Positions 54,647 to 63,353 of a DNA stretch of 64,000 bases are shown here, piece after piece. How positions within the stretch are numbered: position 1 is the first letter of the stretch; each line of letters starts with the position of its first letter. The translations under genes and the position numbers were made by a program. The notes beneath the pieces are model-generated. The model saw only the letters and a list, made by a program, of their open reading frames with translations. It did no database searches and was not told where the DNA came from. This stretch comes from Crossiella sp. CA-258035 (GTDB taxonomy: Bacteria > Actinomycetota > Actinomycetes > Mycobacteriales > Pseudonocardiaceae): NCBI RefSeq assembly GCF_030064675.1, contig NZ_CP116413.1, positions 281,001-345,000 on the forward strand, in the 5' to 3' direction.

Positions 54647-55045
54647 TCAGGGCAGCAGGCGGAAGCGCATGCAGACCACCTCGGTCTGGTCCCCGACCTC
54701 GGCGCCGGCCTCGGTCCAGAACTTGGCGTGTACTCTCCGCCAGTGCTCGATCGAGGTGAAGCCCTCACCCTCGGCCTGGGCGAACTCCCAGCTGACCTCG
54801 GCGAAGGGCACCACCTCGACCTTGGTCACCTCGGCGGTGCCGATCCGCTTGCTCTCGCTGTCCACCAGCGCCAGCAGTTCGCCGACGTGCTCCACCGGCT
54901 CGCCCTCGGCCTGGTAGTCGGCCACCAGCAGGCCCGCGGTGGCCCGCTTGTCGCCCCTGAGCACGCACTCGTTGAGCCAGTCCCGCATCTCGCCGGGCGT
55001 GCCCAGCTCCAGCACCCGCAGGCCGTCCAGCCGGTCCCAGGTCAT
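54647..55045 (-). CDS. ASCH domain protein
   Basis: 132 residues of the ASCH/PUA-like fold. The conserved GxKxxT-type loop is LRGDKRATAGLLVADY, followed by VTKVEVVPFAEVSWEFAQAE and EHWRRVHAKFW, typical of single-domain ASCH proteins, which may bind RNA or hydrolyse modified nucleosides. The ATG lies 1 base after the stop of the CNNM/CorC gene, so it is co-transcribed. Confidence 0.85.
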   Translation of the reverse strand: MTWDRLDGLRVLELGTPGEMRDWLNECVLRGDKRATAGLLVADYQAEGEPVEHVGELLALVDSESKRIGTAEVTKVEVVPFAEVSWEFAQAEGEGFTSIEHWRRVHAKFWTEAGAEVGDQTEVVCMRFRLLP

Positions 55046-55046
55046 C

Positions 55047-56330
55047 TCAGCTCTCCCCGCGCTTGGTCTTGGGGCGCAAGTGGACCTGGGTGATGGCGTG
55101 CCGGTCCACCGCTTTTACCTCGATCACCCAGTCGGCCAGCTCCACCCGGTCGCCCGGCTGGTCGGGGATGCGGCGCAGCGCGATCAGCGCCAGGCCGGCG
55201 ATGGTCGTGTAGTCGCCCTCCGGCGCGTCGGTCAGCTCGACGCCCAGGTCCTCCAGGTCGTGCACCGGGAAGGTGCCGGGCAGCAGCATGGAGCCGTCCG
55301 GCTCGGTGCGCACGGACAGGATGTCCCGGTCGGTTTCGTCGTAGATCTCGCCGACGATCTCCTCCAGCAGGTCCTCCAGCGTGACGATGCCGTCCACCGC
55401 GCCGCGCTCGTCGACCACCAGCGCGAACTGCTGGTGGCTGGCCTTGAACTGCCGCAGGGCGTCGGAGACGCGCAGGCTGTCCGGGAAGATCGTCGCCGGG
55501 CGGGCCGCGGCCAGCACGGTGCCGCCGTCGTCGAGCAGGTCGCGCAGGTGCACGATGCCGGCCACGTCGTCCAGGTGGCCGGAGCGGACCACCGGCGCCC
55601 TGGAGTGCCCGGACTCCGCCAGCACCGCCCTGGCCTGTGCCACGGTGGCATCGGCGGCCACGGTGACCACCGCGCGGCGCGGCACCAGCACGTGCCGGAG
55701 CAGCCGCTCGTGGATCTCCAGCGCGCCGGTGATGATCATCCGCTGCTCGGCGTTGAGGCCGCGGTGCCCGGCCACCAGGTCGCGCAGCTCCGCCGGGCTC
55801 AGCTGCTCGGACCCGGCGTCGGGGTTGCCGCCGAACAGGCGCACCACCAGGTTCGTGGACCGGCTCAGCGCCCAGATCGCCGGGCGGGCGATGCTCGCGA
55901 TCAGGTCCAGCGGCCGGGCCACCAGCATTGCCCAGCGGTGCGCGTACTGCATGGCCAGCCGCTTGGGCGCGAGCTCGCCGAAGACCAGGGTGAAGAAGGT
56001 CAGCACCAGCGTCACCAGCGCCACCGCCAGCGGACCGGCCGCGGTGCCGGCGAAGGACAGCGCCGGGATCAGCGGCTGGGCCAGGGTCACCGCGGCGGTG
56101 GCCGAGGCGAGCGCGCCGGAGAGGGTGATCGCCAGCTGGATCGCGGCCAGGAACCGGTTCGGGTCCCTGGTCAGCCGCAGCAGCACCGTGGCGGTCCGGC
56201 CACCGCGCCGTTCCAGCTGCCGCAACTGCCCTTCCCGCAACGAGATCAGCGCGATCTCGCTGCCCGCGAACAGGGCGTTGACCAGGATCAGGAACGCGAC
56301 GAGCGCGAGGTTGAGCCAGTAACCGTCCAT
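55047..56330 (-). CDS. CNNM/CorC-type hemolysin family protein
   Basis: 427 residues: an N-terminal DUF21 membrane domain (NALFAGSEIALISLREGQLR, FGELAPKRLAMQYAHRW), a CBS pair (ESGHSRAPVVRSGHLDDVAG, FALVVDERGAVDGIVTLEDL) and a C-terminal CorC/HlyC domain (EGDYTTIAGLALIALRRIPD). Relatives export Mg2+ or Co2+. ATG at 56330 is preferred; GTG at 56342 is possible. It is divergent from a small gene at 56366. Confidence 0.9.
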   Translation of the reverse strand: MDGYWLNLALVAFLILVNALFAGSEIALISLREGQLRQLERRGGRTATVLLRLTRDPNRFLAAIQLAITLSGALASATAAVTLAQPLIPALSFAGTAAGPLAVALVTLVLTFFTLVFGELAPKRLAMQYAHRWAMLVARPLDLIASIARPAIWALSRSTNLVVRLFGGNPDAGSEQLSPAELRDLVAGHRGLNAEQRMIITGALEIHERLLRHVLVPRRAVVTVAADATVAQARAVLAESGHSRAPVVRSGHLDDVAGIVHLRDLLDDGGTVLAAARPATIFPDSLRVSDALRQFKASHQQFALVVDERGAVDGIVTLEDLLEEIVGEIYDETDRDILSVRTEPDGSMLLPGTFPVHDLEDLGVELTDAPEGDYTTIAGLALIALRRIPDQPGDRVELADWVIEVKAVDRHAITQVHLRPKTKRGES

Positions 56331-56365
56331 GGTGCCGGACACAGTAGTGGCGCACTATGCGGGAT

Positions 56366-56845
56366 ATGCACCCGGAAGCCGACGAGCACGCGCGGGCCCG
56401 CGGTCAGGCCGTCGCGCTGCTGCTCGCCTTGCGGGCGCACGACCTGGAGCGGACCAGGCAGGTGCTGGCGGAGAACGCGCGGGCCGGCCGGGACCGGCTG
56501 GTCGAGCTGCTCTACGTGCTGGTGCGCGGGGCCACCGCGATGCTGCACGAGGTCGGCTGGGACATCGCGGGCACGCTGGCCGTGCGGCTGGAGTCCCGCC
56601 CCGGCCCGGCCCCGGTGGACGCCGAGGTGCGGCGGGCGCGGGCGCTGGTGCTGGCCTCGGTGCAGCTGGAGGCCGACGGCGACGCGGCGGGGGCCGAGCT
56701 GGCCGCCGGGCAGGTGGTGGACGCCGAGCCGAGCGTGGTCCTGGTGTGGGGACTGGTCACCGCGGCCGAGCTGATCGAGCAGTTGCTGGTGGTCTGCCGG
56801 GACCGCGGGGTGCCGGTGCCGGCCTGGCTGGAACCGGTGCGATAA
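56366..56845 (+). CDS. Hypothetical helical protein
   Basis: 159 residues, mostly predicted helix, Ala/Leu/Arg-rich (QAVALLLALRAHDLERTRQV, LVELLYVLVRGATAMLHEVG). No motif or signal is seen. A CACTAT box (56353-56358) lies 7 bases before ATG 56366, suggesting a leaderless start; ATG 56357 is less likely. Confidence 0.55.
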   Translation: MHPEADEHARARGQAVALLLALRAHDLERTRQVLAENARAGRDRLVELLYVLVRGATAMLHEVGWDIAGTLAVRLESRPGPAPVDAEVRRARALVLASVQLEADGDAAGAELAAGQVVDAEPSVVLVWGLVTAAELIEQLLVVCRDRGVPVPAWLEPVR

Positions 56846-57140
56846 CGGAGCGTAAGGCGCTCTAAAGCGGAAGATTCACCTGGACAGCCGATGTACTTCC
56901 GTACTCTCCGCTGACCATAACGGACCCACAGTGTTCTGGATCACTCTCGTTATGTGGATCTCTCCTCGAGAGAGCGGTTCTGCGCTACGCTTTGCTAGTC
57001 GTAGTCAGCTTTGCCTTGAGCGCCCGTGGGCTTGTGACCACGGGTTTTCTTGTATGCCGAACCCTTCGGGGAAAGGGCGGATCTGGACCGCGACCACGCC
57101 TCCAACCTGGGCGTGAGATCGGCCCTGCAAGGAGAGAAAA
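56846..57140. promoter_or_regulatory. cspA leader with terminator-like hairpin
   Basis: Long 5' region. A small hairpin CTCTC-CTC-GAGAG lies near 56970, and CCCGTGG (57023-57029) pairs with CCACGGG (57038-57044), followed by TTTT. This is an intrinsic terminator shape about 97 bases before the cspA ATG, with no gene ending upstream that needs it. Possible attenuator or temperature-responsive leader. Confidence 0.55.
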
Positions 57141-57344
57141 ATGGCTTCTGGCACTGTCAAGTGGTTCAACAGCGAGAAGGGCTTCGGCTTCATCGCGCAG
57201 GACGACGGCGGACCGGACGTGTTCGTGCACTACTCGGCGATCGTCGCCAAGGGCTACCGCTCGCTGGAGGAGAACCAGCGGGTGGAGTTCGAGATCACCC
57301 AGGGTCCGAAGGGCCCGCAGGCTGACCAGGTTCGCGCAGTCTGA
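57141..57344 (+). CDS. cspA: Cold-shock protein CspA
   Basis: 67-residue cold-shock domain RNA chaperone. RNP1 is [11 protein letters not shown]2 is DVFVHYSAI, with the usual start [17 protein letters not shown]. It binds single-stranded RNA and melts secondary structure. CAAGGAGAG lies 5 bases before the ATG. Its leader may be regulatory. Confidence 0.96.
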   Translation: MASGTVKWFNSEKGFGFIAQDDGGPDVFVHYSAIVAKGYRSLEENQRVEFEITQGPKGPQADQVRAV

Positions 57345-57380
57345 TCTTCGCGTTTCTGATCTTGCTCAGTTCCACCTGGC

Positions 57381-57412
57381 GAATGGCCCGCACCACTCGG
57401 TGCGGGCCATTC
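57381..57412 (+). terminator. Terminator after cspA
   Basis: 14-bp perfect stem with ACTC loop (57381-57394 and 57399-57412), followed by a T/C-rich stretch. Confidence 0.85.
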
Positions 57413-57551
57413 GTGTCTCTACCAACTACCGACTGTATTGATTCCGTGTGCAAGATCACCCAAGCGAACCCTTGCGGTTAACCGTTTTCTTCCGCTAAGT
57501 GCACCCATTTGGGTGATTACGCAGCGGAGCTTCGAGGCGAAGACTCCCGTC

Positions 57552-57947
57552 ATGCGTGCTGACCTCGAAGAACACCTAACGGCCGTACCGCGGCGACTCC
57601 GTCTGCGCCACGGCGAGGCCACCCAACTGCTCGACGGACTACTCGGAGCGGGTGAACGGGTCCGTGCGGCGGTGGCCGGGATGCTCTCCGGGGTCGGGCC
57701 GGTGCTGGTGGTCGCGACCAACCGCCGGGTGCTGGCGGCCGGTCGCGACGGATGGAACCTCGCCGTGCTCTACTCGCAGATCTCCAGCGTCGACTCGGGC
57801 GGCTGGCTGGGGCACACCGTGGTCATCCAGTCCGCGGGCACCGTCTACGCGGTGCGCGCCAGCCGGGCGACCCAGCTGTTCACCGCGACCGTGCAGGCCG
57901 GCATTCCCTCCGGTGCGCCCACCGCCAGGCTCGCCACCGCGATCTAG
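57552..57947 (+). CDS. PH-like domain protein
   Basis: 131 residues, resembling the bacterial PH (YokE-like) family: an N-terminal helix (RADLEEHLTAVPRRLRLRHG), then beta strands VLVVATNRRVLAAGRDGWNL, LYSQISSVDSGGWLGHTVVI and a final helix. Function unknown. ATG 57552 is chosen; upstream in-frame sequence overlaps the post-cspA region. Confidence 0.65.
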   Translation: MRADLEEHLTAVPRRLRLRHGEATQLLDGLLGAGERVRAAVAGMLSGVGPVLVVATNRRVLAAGRDGWNLAVLYSQISSVDSGGWLGHTVVIQSAGTVYAVRASRATQLFTATVQAGIPSGAPTARLATAI

Positions 57948-57957
57948 CGCCGGCCGG

Positions 57958-58791
57958 CTACGCGGGCAGCTCCCCGATCACGTGCGGCACCAGCCCGGCC
58001 AGTCGCCGGATCGAGTCGGTGTCCAGCGCGATCGGCTCACTCTGCCCGGCCAGCCGGTGGTTGCCGTGGAAGTCGACGTCCTCTTCTCCCTGCAGGGCGA
58101 CCAGCACACTTCCTGGCACGTACAGCCACTGCGACCCGGTCGCTTCATGCCGGATCAGCCGCGGGCCGCCCATGGGCCATCGACGCAGCTCGTCGACGGC
58201 GGTCTCCAATCGGATCAGCCGGTCCCGGTCGGACTGCTGGAACTGGTCCCCGTTGATCCACTGCGCGACTCCCGCCCGGAAGCCGGTCATGTCGCCGGGC
58301 CACCCGGCCGGATCGATCTTGCGCGAAGGAGCCCACTCCTTGTGCGCGATCGCCCGGTCGACGGCCAGTCGCAGGTGGCGGAGCAGCACGGCGACCCCTC
58401 GCGGGTAGACGTCGAGCTGCGCCTGCGTCCAGTCGCCGCGTCCGGTGGACTCGGCCTCGATGCCGATGATGTGGTTGTTGCCGTTGTCCCGGCCGCACCA
58501 CGCGACGTAGCCCGCGCCCGCGTGGTACGAGCGGCCGGCCGCGATGACGTACCAGGTGCCGTCCCGGGCCAGGCCCAGGTTGGACAGCGGACCGGCCAGG
58601 CCGGGCCTGCCGTTCACGACCACGTCCAGGGACGGGAAGTTCCCGATCGCCGGACCTGCCGTGTGGTGCATCATCACGCCGCGGATGTCCGAGACGTTGC
58701 CGTGGCCGCGGTCCTGCCAGCCGGCCACCTCCTGTACGGACAGCCCGGCTTGCCGGAGCACGGTGGCCATCCAGGTGAGTGCGTGAGCCAT
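57958..58791 (-). CDS. Endolysin-like N-acetylmuramoyl-L-alanine amidase
   Basis: 277-residue amidase_2/PGRP-type enzyme. Zinc ligands lie in VMMHHTAGPAIGNF and AIAHKEWAPSRKIDPAGWPG, with YHAGAGYVAWCGRDNGNNHI between, the layout of mycobacteriophage-type lysins. It has no signal peptide. About 110 C-terminal residues form a separate region (WLYVPGSVLVALQGEEDVDF) that might bind the wall. ATG 58791 follows GGGGTGA. The upstream region holds TAAC-TGAGA-GTTA (58823-58835). Likely a domesticated phage endolysin, or cytoplasmic until lysis. Confidence 0.85.
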   Translation of the reverse strand: MAHALTWMATVLRQAGLSVQEVAGWQDRGHGNVSDIRGVMMHHTAGPAIGNFPSLDVVVNGRPGLAGPLSNLGLARDGTWYVIAAGRSYHAGAGYVAWCGRDNGNNHIIGIEAESTGRGDWTQAQLDVYPRGVAVLLRHLRLAVDRAIAHKEWAPSRKIDPAGWPGDMTGFRAGVAQWINGDQFQQSDRDRLIRLETAVDELRRWPMGGPRLIRHEATGSQWLYVPGSVLVALQGEEDVDFHGNHRLAGQSEPIALDTDSIRRLAGLVPHVIGELPA

Positions 58792-58871
58792 GGCGATCAC
58801 CCCAAGCTCAACGAGAAGTGATAACTGAGAGTTACGAATTGGATGCGCTCGGTTATCTCTAGGGTGTGGTG

Positions 58872-58900
58872 AAAAAACCACCTGGTCTACCACCAAGTGG
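58872..58900 (-). terminator. Intrinsic terminator with T6
   Basis: On the minus strand CCACTTGG pairs with CCAGGTGG (one G-T pair), followed by six T. It terminates the gene at 58913-59569. Confidence 0.85.
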
Positions 58901-58912
58901 GTGAGTGTCCGG

Positions 58913-59569
58913 CTAGTCGAGCAATTCGACGGTGATCAGCTCATCGGTCGGCGCCGCCACCACCTGCGCGCCGCCCCGGAAGCGCACCACCAGGTCGCCG
59001 GAGGCGGTGGCCGCGGTGCCGGAGACCTGGCCGACCGGGCCGAGGCTGCCGTAGAGCCGCGCCCACTGGCCGGGCCGCAGCACCGAGGCCAGCACGGCCG
59101 GACCGGCGGTGAACCGGGAGGCCGGTTGCAGCCAGGAGATCACCAGCTGCCAGCAGCCGAAACCGGCCACCAGGCCGATGGCCAGCCCGAGCCAGCCCAG
59201 CACCGGCGTGAGCACGGCGGCCCCGGCCAGCGCGGTCAGCGCGGGAGTGGGCACCGGGCGGCCGCCGATGATCAGCCAGCCGGTGGTGCGCACCAGGCCG
59301 TCGGCGGACAGCCCGCGCGGGGTCCGGCCGTCCGGCAGCAGCGGCGGCTCCACCTCATCCGGCGGCCGCTCGCCGAGCACCTCGGTGACCAGCACCGGGT
59401 CCACCGGCAGGGTGTGCGCGCACTCCGGGCACACCAGCAGCAGGCCGGAGCCGTTGCGCTTGGGCGCCAGCTCGCCGTGGCCGATCGGGCAGCCGTAGGC
59501 CCGGCCGGGCTCCCGCTGCCACTCGATCAACGCGGTGACCGCCGCGTCCTCGGACTGCTCACCGGTCAC
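58913..59569 (-). CDS. Membrane protein with zinc-ribbon-like N terminus
   Basis: 218 residues. YGCPIGHGELAPKRNGSGLL and VCPECAHTLPV form a Cys/His cluster, then a linker, two membrane helices (ALTALAGAAVLTPVLGWLGL, AIGLVAGFGCWQLVISWL) and a beta-rich C terminus. No family recognised. GTG 59569 overlaps the previous gene's stop by 11 bases; a TTG at 59575 is possible. Confidence 0.65.
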   Translation of the reverse strand: MTGEQSEDAAVTALIEWQREPGRAYGCPIGHGELAPKRNGSGLLLVCPECAHTLPVDPVLVTEVLGERPPDEVEPPLLPDGRTPRGLSADGLVRTTGWLIIGGRPVPTPALTALAGAAVLTPVLGWLGLAIGLVAGFGCWQLVISWLQPASRFTAGPAVLASVLRPGQWARLYGSLGPVGQVSGTAATASGDLVVRFRGGAQVVAAPTDELITVELLD

Positions 59570-60332
59570 AGGCAACCCCGTCGCCGTCCTTGTCCAGCTC
59601 CGCCCGGTAGCCGGGCTGGTCGCGCAGCAGCGGCGCCTTGCCCGCCTTCCGGACCTGCGCGCAGTTCTTGTAGAACGGCTCAGCCGGGGTGGTCTGTTGC
59701 GGTTTCGTCTCCGTGGTCGGCGGCGGACCGGCGCTGGGCGGGGGACCGGCGGTGGTCGGCGCGGTGGGCGTGCTGGTGGCCGCGGCCCGCTGGCAGCCGG
59801 CCAGCCAGTCGGTGAGCAGCCGGGCGTACTCGTGGCCGCCGGTGAACAGCCTGGCCGCCCGGCCCGCCGCGTCCTCGCGCAGGTCCAGCAGGCCGACCTT
59901 CTTGCCCAGCAGCTCCTTCTCGGCGAACCGGGCCGCCTCCGCCGCCGAGCAGCCGGGCTGCGCGCTCGGCTGCGGGGTGCCCACCACCTGCAGGGTCACC
60001 GGGTCGCCGCGCTCGTCGGTGCCGGTGATGGTGCGCTCGTCCACCACCTTGGTCACCGTCAGCACCCGGCTCGGCCAGGCCGGGGTGCGCCCGGCCACCG
60101 GCGGCGCGGTGATGCTCGGCGTGGTCGCGCTGGAGGTGCTCAGCGGCCGCACCACCTCGCCGCCACCGGCCAGCGGGGTGCCCTGGTCCGCGGGCAGCAC
60201 CGGCAGCGAGCCGGCCGCGCTGATCATGGCCACCACGGCCAGCGTGCCGCCGGTGGTGCTGAGCAGTCGCTGCCAGGTCGCGGCCCGCCACCACCAGCGG
60301 CGGAGCGCGGAGACCCTGGGCAACTCACTCAT
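59559..60332 (-). CDS. Membrane-anchored excalibur/SNase-like protein
   Basis: 257 residues. One N-terminal helix (LLSTTGGTLAVVAMISAAGS), a beta domain with thermonuclease-like features (VLTVTKVVDERTITGTDERG, AARFAEKELLGKKVGLLDLR), a Thr/Pro linker, and an excalibur calcium-binding end (FYKNCAQVRKAGKAPLLRDQ ... DKDGDGVACDR). The SNase catalytic Arg/Glu set is not obvious, so nuclease activity is doubtful. GGAGAA precedes the ATG. Confidence 0.8.
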   Translation of the reverse strand: MSELPRVSALRRWWWRAATWQRLLSTTGGTLAVVAMISAAGSLPVLPADQGTPLAGGGEVVRPLSTSSATTPSITAPPVAGRTPAWPSRVLTVTKVVDERTITGTDERGDPVTLQVVGTPQPSAQPGCSAAEAARFAEKELLGKKVGLLDLREDAAGRAARLFTGGHEYARLLTDWLAGCQRAAATSTPTAPTTAGPPPSAGPPPTTETKPQQTTPAEPFYKNCAQVRKAGKAPLLRDQPGYRAELDKDGDGVACDR

Positions 60333-60436
60333 CACTTCTCCTGGCGGACTCGACACGGCTCCGGGCAGTTCACCACTGTTCACCAGCCGTGACAATCCTT
60401 GCACCGATGCCCGCCCCGAACAGGGCGCTCAGACAC

Positions 60437-60477
60437 AAAAAGCCGGACCTGGACACGCAACGCGTGCCAGGTCCGGC
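60437..60477 (-). terminator. Intrinsic terminator of the thioesterase gene
   Basis: GCCGGACCTGG (60442-60452) pairs with 60467-60477, with an inner CACGC/GCGTG stem; on the minus strand it is followed by TTTTT. Confidence 0.85.
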
Positions 60478-60496
60478 CCCGGAAGGGTGGTGAGCG

Positions 60497-60961
60497 CTAC
60501 TTCGAGTGCGGCTTGAGGGTCCAGATGATGTCCAGCGCGCCGGTGACCACGCCCTCGGCGTTGGTGATCTCCACGTGCACCGGGATCTCCGGCCGGGTGC
60601 CCGACTCCAGCTCGGCCACCGCCTCGGCCGCCGGGCGGCCCAGCGTGGCGGTCGCGGTCAGCTGCCCGAGCGCGAGCTTGTAGAAGCCGATCTGGCCTTT
60701 GGTGGGCAGCGGGATCGCGATCGCCAGCTGCTCGGCGAAGGCGGCCAGCACCAGCGCGCCGGAGGCGGTTTCGGCCGCGCCGAACATCATCGCCGCGTGC
60801 GGTCCGCCGACGTGGTTGCGCAGTTCCTCGGCATCGCCGAGGGAGACCACCACGCGGTCGGGGCTGGTCTCGGTGAACTCGATGCCGACGGTGCGCACCC
60901 ACGGCACGACCTGCTTCATCAGCTCGCCGACCTGGCTGGTGTCCACGCTCATGCCCGGCAT
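60497..60961 (-). CDS. PaaI/DUF4442-type thioesterase
   Basis: 154 residues of the hotdog fold: GIEFTETSPDRVVVSLGDAE, NHVGGPHAAMMFGAAETASG (central hotdog helix) and LTATATLGRPAAEAVAELES. It would hydrolyse an acyl-CoA; the substrate is unknown. ATG 60961 abuts a 16-base palindrome; ATG 60952 is an alternative start. Divergent from the marR gene. Confidence 0.82.
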   Translation of the reverse strand: MPGMSVDTSQVGELMKQVVPWVRTVGIEFTETSPDRVVVSLGDAEELRNHVGGPHAAMMFGAAETASGALVLAAFAEQLAIAIPLPTKGQIGFYKLALGQLTATATLGRPAAEAVAELESGTRPEIPVHVEITNAEGVVTGALDIIWTLKPHSK

Positions 60962-60977
60962 GTTACTCACGAGTAAC
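60962..60977. promoter_or_regulatory. Palindrome at the thioesterase start
   Basis: GTTACTC-AC-GAGTAAC, 7-bp perfect arms, directly upstream of ATG 60961. The form is like TetR-family operators. Confidence 0.55.
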
Positions 60978-61081
60978 CGTGTTTGGGAAGCGGTGACCGG
61001 GCGTATGCGCAGCGTGCGGCGAGCCAGCTCACACCGAAAATAGTTTGCGGAATAAGAGTTCTCGCCGCATGCTTGTATGCA

Positions 61082-61109
61082 GCAACTAATTGGATGATGC
61101 AAGCAACTA
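61082..61109. promoter_or_regulatory. Candidate MarR operator
   Basis: GCAACTA at 61082-61088 and 61103-61109, 21 bases apart, within a longer GCTTG...CAAGC inverted repeat just before the marR ATG. Confidence 0.4.
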
Positions 61110-61118
61110 GAGGATCAC

Positions 61119-61610
61119 ATGGACGAGACCGGTCTGGCCCAGGCCAACGAGATCGGCATGGCCCTGGTCCGGCTCAACCGGGCCACGGCCTGCATGGCGG
61201 CACAGAGCGCAAAACTGGGGCTCGACAAGACTTCGTTCACGCTGCTCGCCACGCTGGCGCACACCGGGCCGCTGCGGTCCAGCGCGCTGGCCGAGGCCGT
61301 CCACTCCGATCCATCCACGATCAGCCGTCAGGTGGCCCAACTGGTCAAGGACGGCCTGGTCGAACGAACCGCCGACCCCGTCGATGGCCGGGCCACCCTG
61401 CTGGCCGCCACCGACTCCGGGCGTGAGCTGTTCCTGCGGCACCGCGACCGCCGCAACGAGATGATCGCCAGCATGGTGTCGGACTGGCCGCCGGAGGACC
61501 GGCGGCAGTTCGCCACCCTGCTGCATCGCTTCGTGGGCGCCTACGAGGAGCACATGCCCGGCCTGATCGCCGAACTGGTCGACTACGCCCGTTCGGGAGT
61601 GGAGAAGTAG
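61119..61610 (+). CDS. MarR family transcriptional regulator
   Basis: 163 residues. The winged helix is RSSALAEAVHSDPSTISRQV with AQLVKDGLVERTADPVDGRA forming the wing, flanked by dimerisation helices. The stop abuts the ATG of the efflux gene, so it is the likely repressor of that pump. AGAGGAT precedes the ATG. Confidence 0.93.
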   Translation: MDETGLAQANEIGMALVRLNRATACMAAQSAKLGLDKTSFTLLATLAHTGPLRSSALAEAVHSDPSTISRQVAQLVKDGLVERTADPVDGRATLLAATDSGRELFLRHRDRRNEMIASMVSDWPPEDRRQFATLLHRFVGAYEEHMPGLIAELVDYARSGVEK

Positions 61611-63281
61611 ATGTCAGACACCGCAACCGCGCCAGCCGGCGTTGGCCTGAGCCACCGCCAGATCATGGCCATCATGACCGGTCTGATGATGGGCATGTTC
61701 CTGGCCGCCCTCGACCAGACCATCGTCTCGGCGGCCATGCGCACCATCGCCGACCAGCTGCACGGGCAGACCGTGCAGGCGTGGGCGACCACCGCCTACC
61801 TGATCACCGCCACCATCTCGACCCCGCTGTACGGCAAGCTGTCCGACATCTACGGCCGCAAGCCGATGTACCTGACCGCGATCTCGCTGTTCCTGATCGG
61901 CTCCGCGCTGTGCGGGGTGGCGAACTCGATGTACGAGCTGGCCGCCTTCCGCGCCGTGCAGGGCCTGGGCGCCGGTGGCCTGATGTCCCTGGCGCTGGCG
62001 ATCATCGCCGACGTGCTGCCGCCCCGGGAGCGGGCCCGGTACCAGGGCTTCTTCATGGCCGTCTTCGGCATCTCCAGCGTGGCCGGTCCGGTGGCCGGCG
62101 GCTTCTTCGCCGGGCTGGACAGCTTCATCGGCGTCGAGGGCTGGCGCTGGGTCTTCCTGGTCAACCTGCCGCTGGGCATCGCCGCGCTGGTCGTGGTCAC
62201 CAAGGTGCTCAACATCCCGCACAAGCGGGTCAACCACCGCATCGACTTCCTCGGCGCGGCCGCGCTGACCGTCGGCCTGGTGCCGCTGCTGATCGTGGCC
62301 GAGCAGGGCCGCCACTGGGGCTGGGGTGACCCGCTCACCCTGGGGCTGATCGGGCTGGGCGTGGCCGGGCTGGTGGCCTTCGTGCTCGCCGAGCGGCGGA
62401 TGGGCGATGAGGCGCTGCTGCCGCTGCGGCTGTTCCGCAGCTCGGTGTTCAGCCTGGGCAACGGGCTCAACTTCATCATCGGCATCGGCATGTTCGGCGG
62501 ACTGCTGTCCCTGCCGCTGTACCTGCAGATCGTCAAGGGCATGAGCCCGACCGAGTCCGGCCTGATGATGCTGCCGCTGACCTTCGGCATCCTCTCCGCC
62601 AGCCTGTTCGCCGGCACCAGGACGGCCAAGACCGGGCGGTACAAGTCCTTCCCGATCGTCGGCATCGGCCTGATCGTGGCCGCGCTGCTGCTGTTCAGCA
62701 GCATCGGCTTCAGCACCCCGCTGTGGCTGAGCGCGGTCTACATGGTGCTGATGGGCTGGGGCCTCGGGGCCTGCATGCAGACCCTGGTGCTGGCCGTGCA
62801 GAACGACGTCTCGCCCTCGGACATGGGCGTGGCCACCGCCTCGGTGACCTTCTTCCGGCAGATGGGCGGCACCATCGGCGCCGCGGCCTTCCTGTCCATC
62901 CTGTTCGGGGTGGTCGGCGACCGCATCGCCAGCGCGCTGCGCTCGGCCGCGCTCACCCCGGAGTTCCTGGCCGCGGTGCGCGACCCGGCGGTGCTGGCCA
63001 ACCCGGCCAACAAGCCGGTGCTGGACATGATGGCCAACGGTGGGGTCGGCGCGCCCTCGCTGGACGACACGTCCTTCCTGATCAACCTCGACCCCAGGCT
63101 GGCGCGGCCGTTCCAGGACGGCTTCTCCTCCGCGATGGACACCGTGTTCTTCACCGGCGCGATGGTGATGCTGGTGGCCTTCGTGCTGGTCTGGTTCCTC
63201 AAGGAGAAGCCGCTGTCCAACCAGTCCGGCATGCAGCGCCGGGCTCAGGAGGAGCACGCGGCGGCCGCACTGGCCGGCTGA
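61611..63281 (+). CDS. MFS multidrug efflux transporter (DHA2, EmrB/QacA)
   Basis: 556 residues with 14 membrane helices. DHA2 marks: MFLAALDQTIVSAAMRTIAD, LYGKLSDIYGRKPMYLTAIS, RAVQGLGAGGLMSLALAIIA and the antiporter motif GISSVAGPVAGGFFAG. It exports drugs with protons. It starts immediately after the marR stop; GGAGAA at the end of marR can serve as its ribosome site. Confidence 0.93.
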   Translation: MSDTATAPAGVGLSHRQIMAIMTGLMMGMFLAALDQTIVSAAMRTIADQLHGQTVQAWATTAYLITATISTPLYGKLSDIYGRKPMYLTAISLFLIGSALCGVANSMYELAAFRAVQGLGAGGLMSLALAIIADVLPPRERARYQGFFMAVFGISSVAGPVAGGFFAGLDSFIGVEGWRWVFLVNLPLGIAALVVVTKVLNIPHKRVNHRIDFLGAAALTVGLVPLLIVAEQGRHWGWGDPLTLGLIGLGVAGLVAFVLAERRMGDEALLPLRLFRSSVFSLGNGLNFIIGIGMFGGLLSLPLYLQIVKGMSPTESGLMMLPLTFGILSASLFAGTRTAKTGRYKSFPIVGIGLIVAALLLFSSIGFSTPLWLSAVYMVLMGWGLGACMQTLVLAVQNDVSPSDMGVATASVTFFRQMGGTIGAAAFLSILFGVVGDRIASALRSAALTPEFLAAVRDPAVLANPANKPVLDMMANGGVGAPSLDDTSFLINLDPRLARPFQDGFSSAMDTVFFTGAMVMLVAFVLVWFLKEKPLSNQSGMQRRAQEEHAAAALAG

Positions 63282-63297
63282 TCAGCTGACAACGACG

Positions 63298-63330
63298 ACG
63301 GCCCCGGGCGCACTGCGCGCTCGGGGCCGT
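63298..63330. terminator. Bidirectional terminator hairpin
   Basis: ACGGCCCC (63298-63305) pairs with GGGGCCGT (63323-63330) around a GC-rich inner part, between convergent genes. Confidence 0.75.
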
Positions 63331-63353
63331 TGTGGTGCTCGGTGTGCTGGGCG

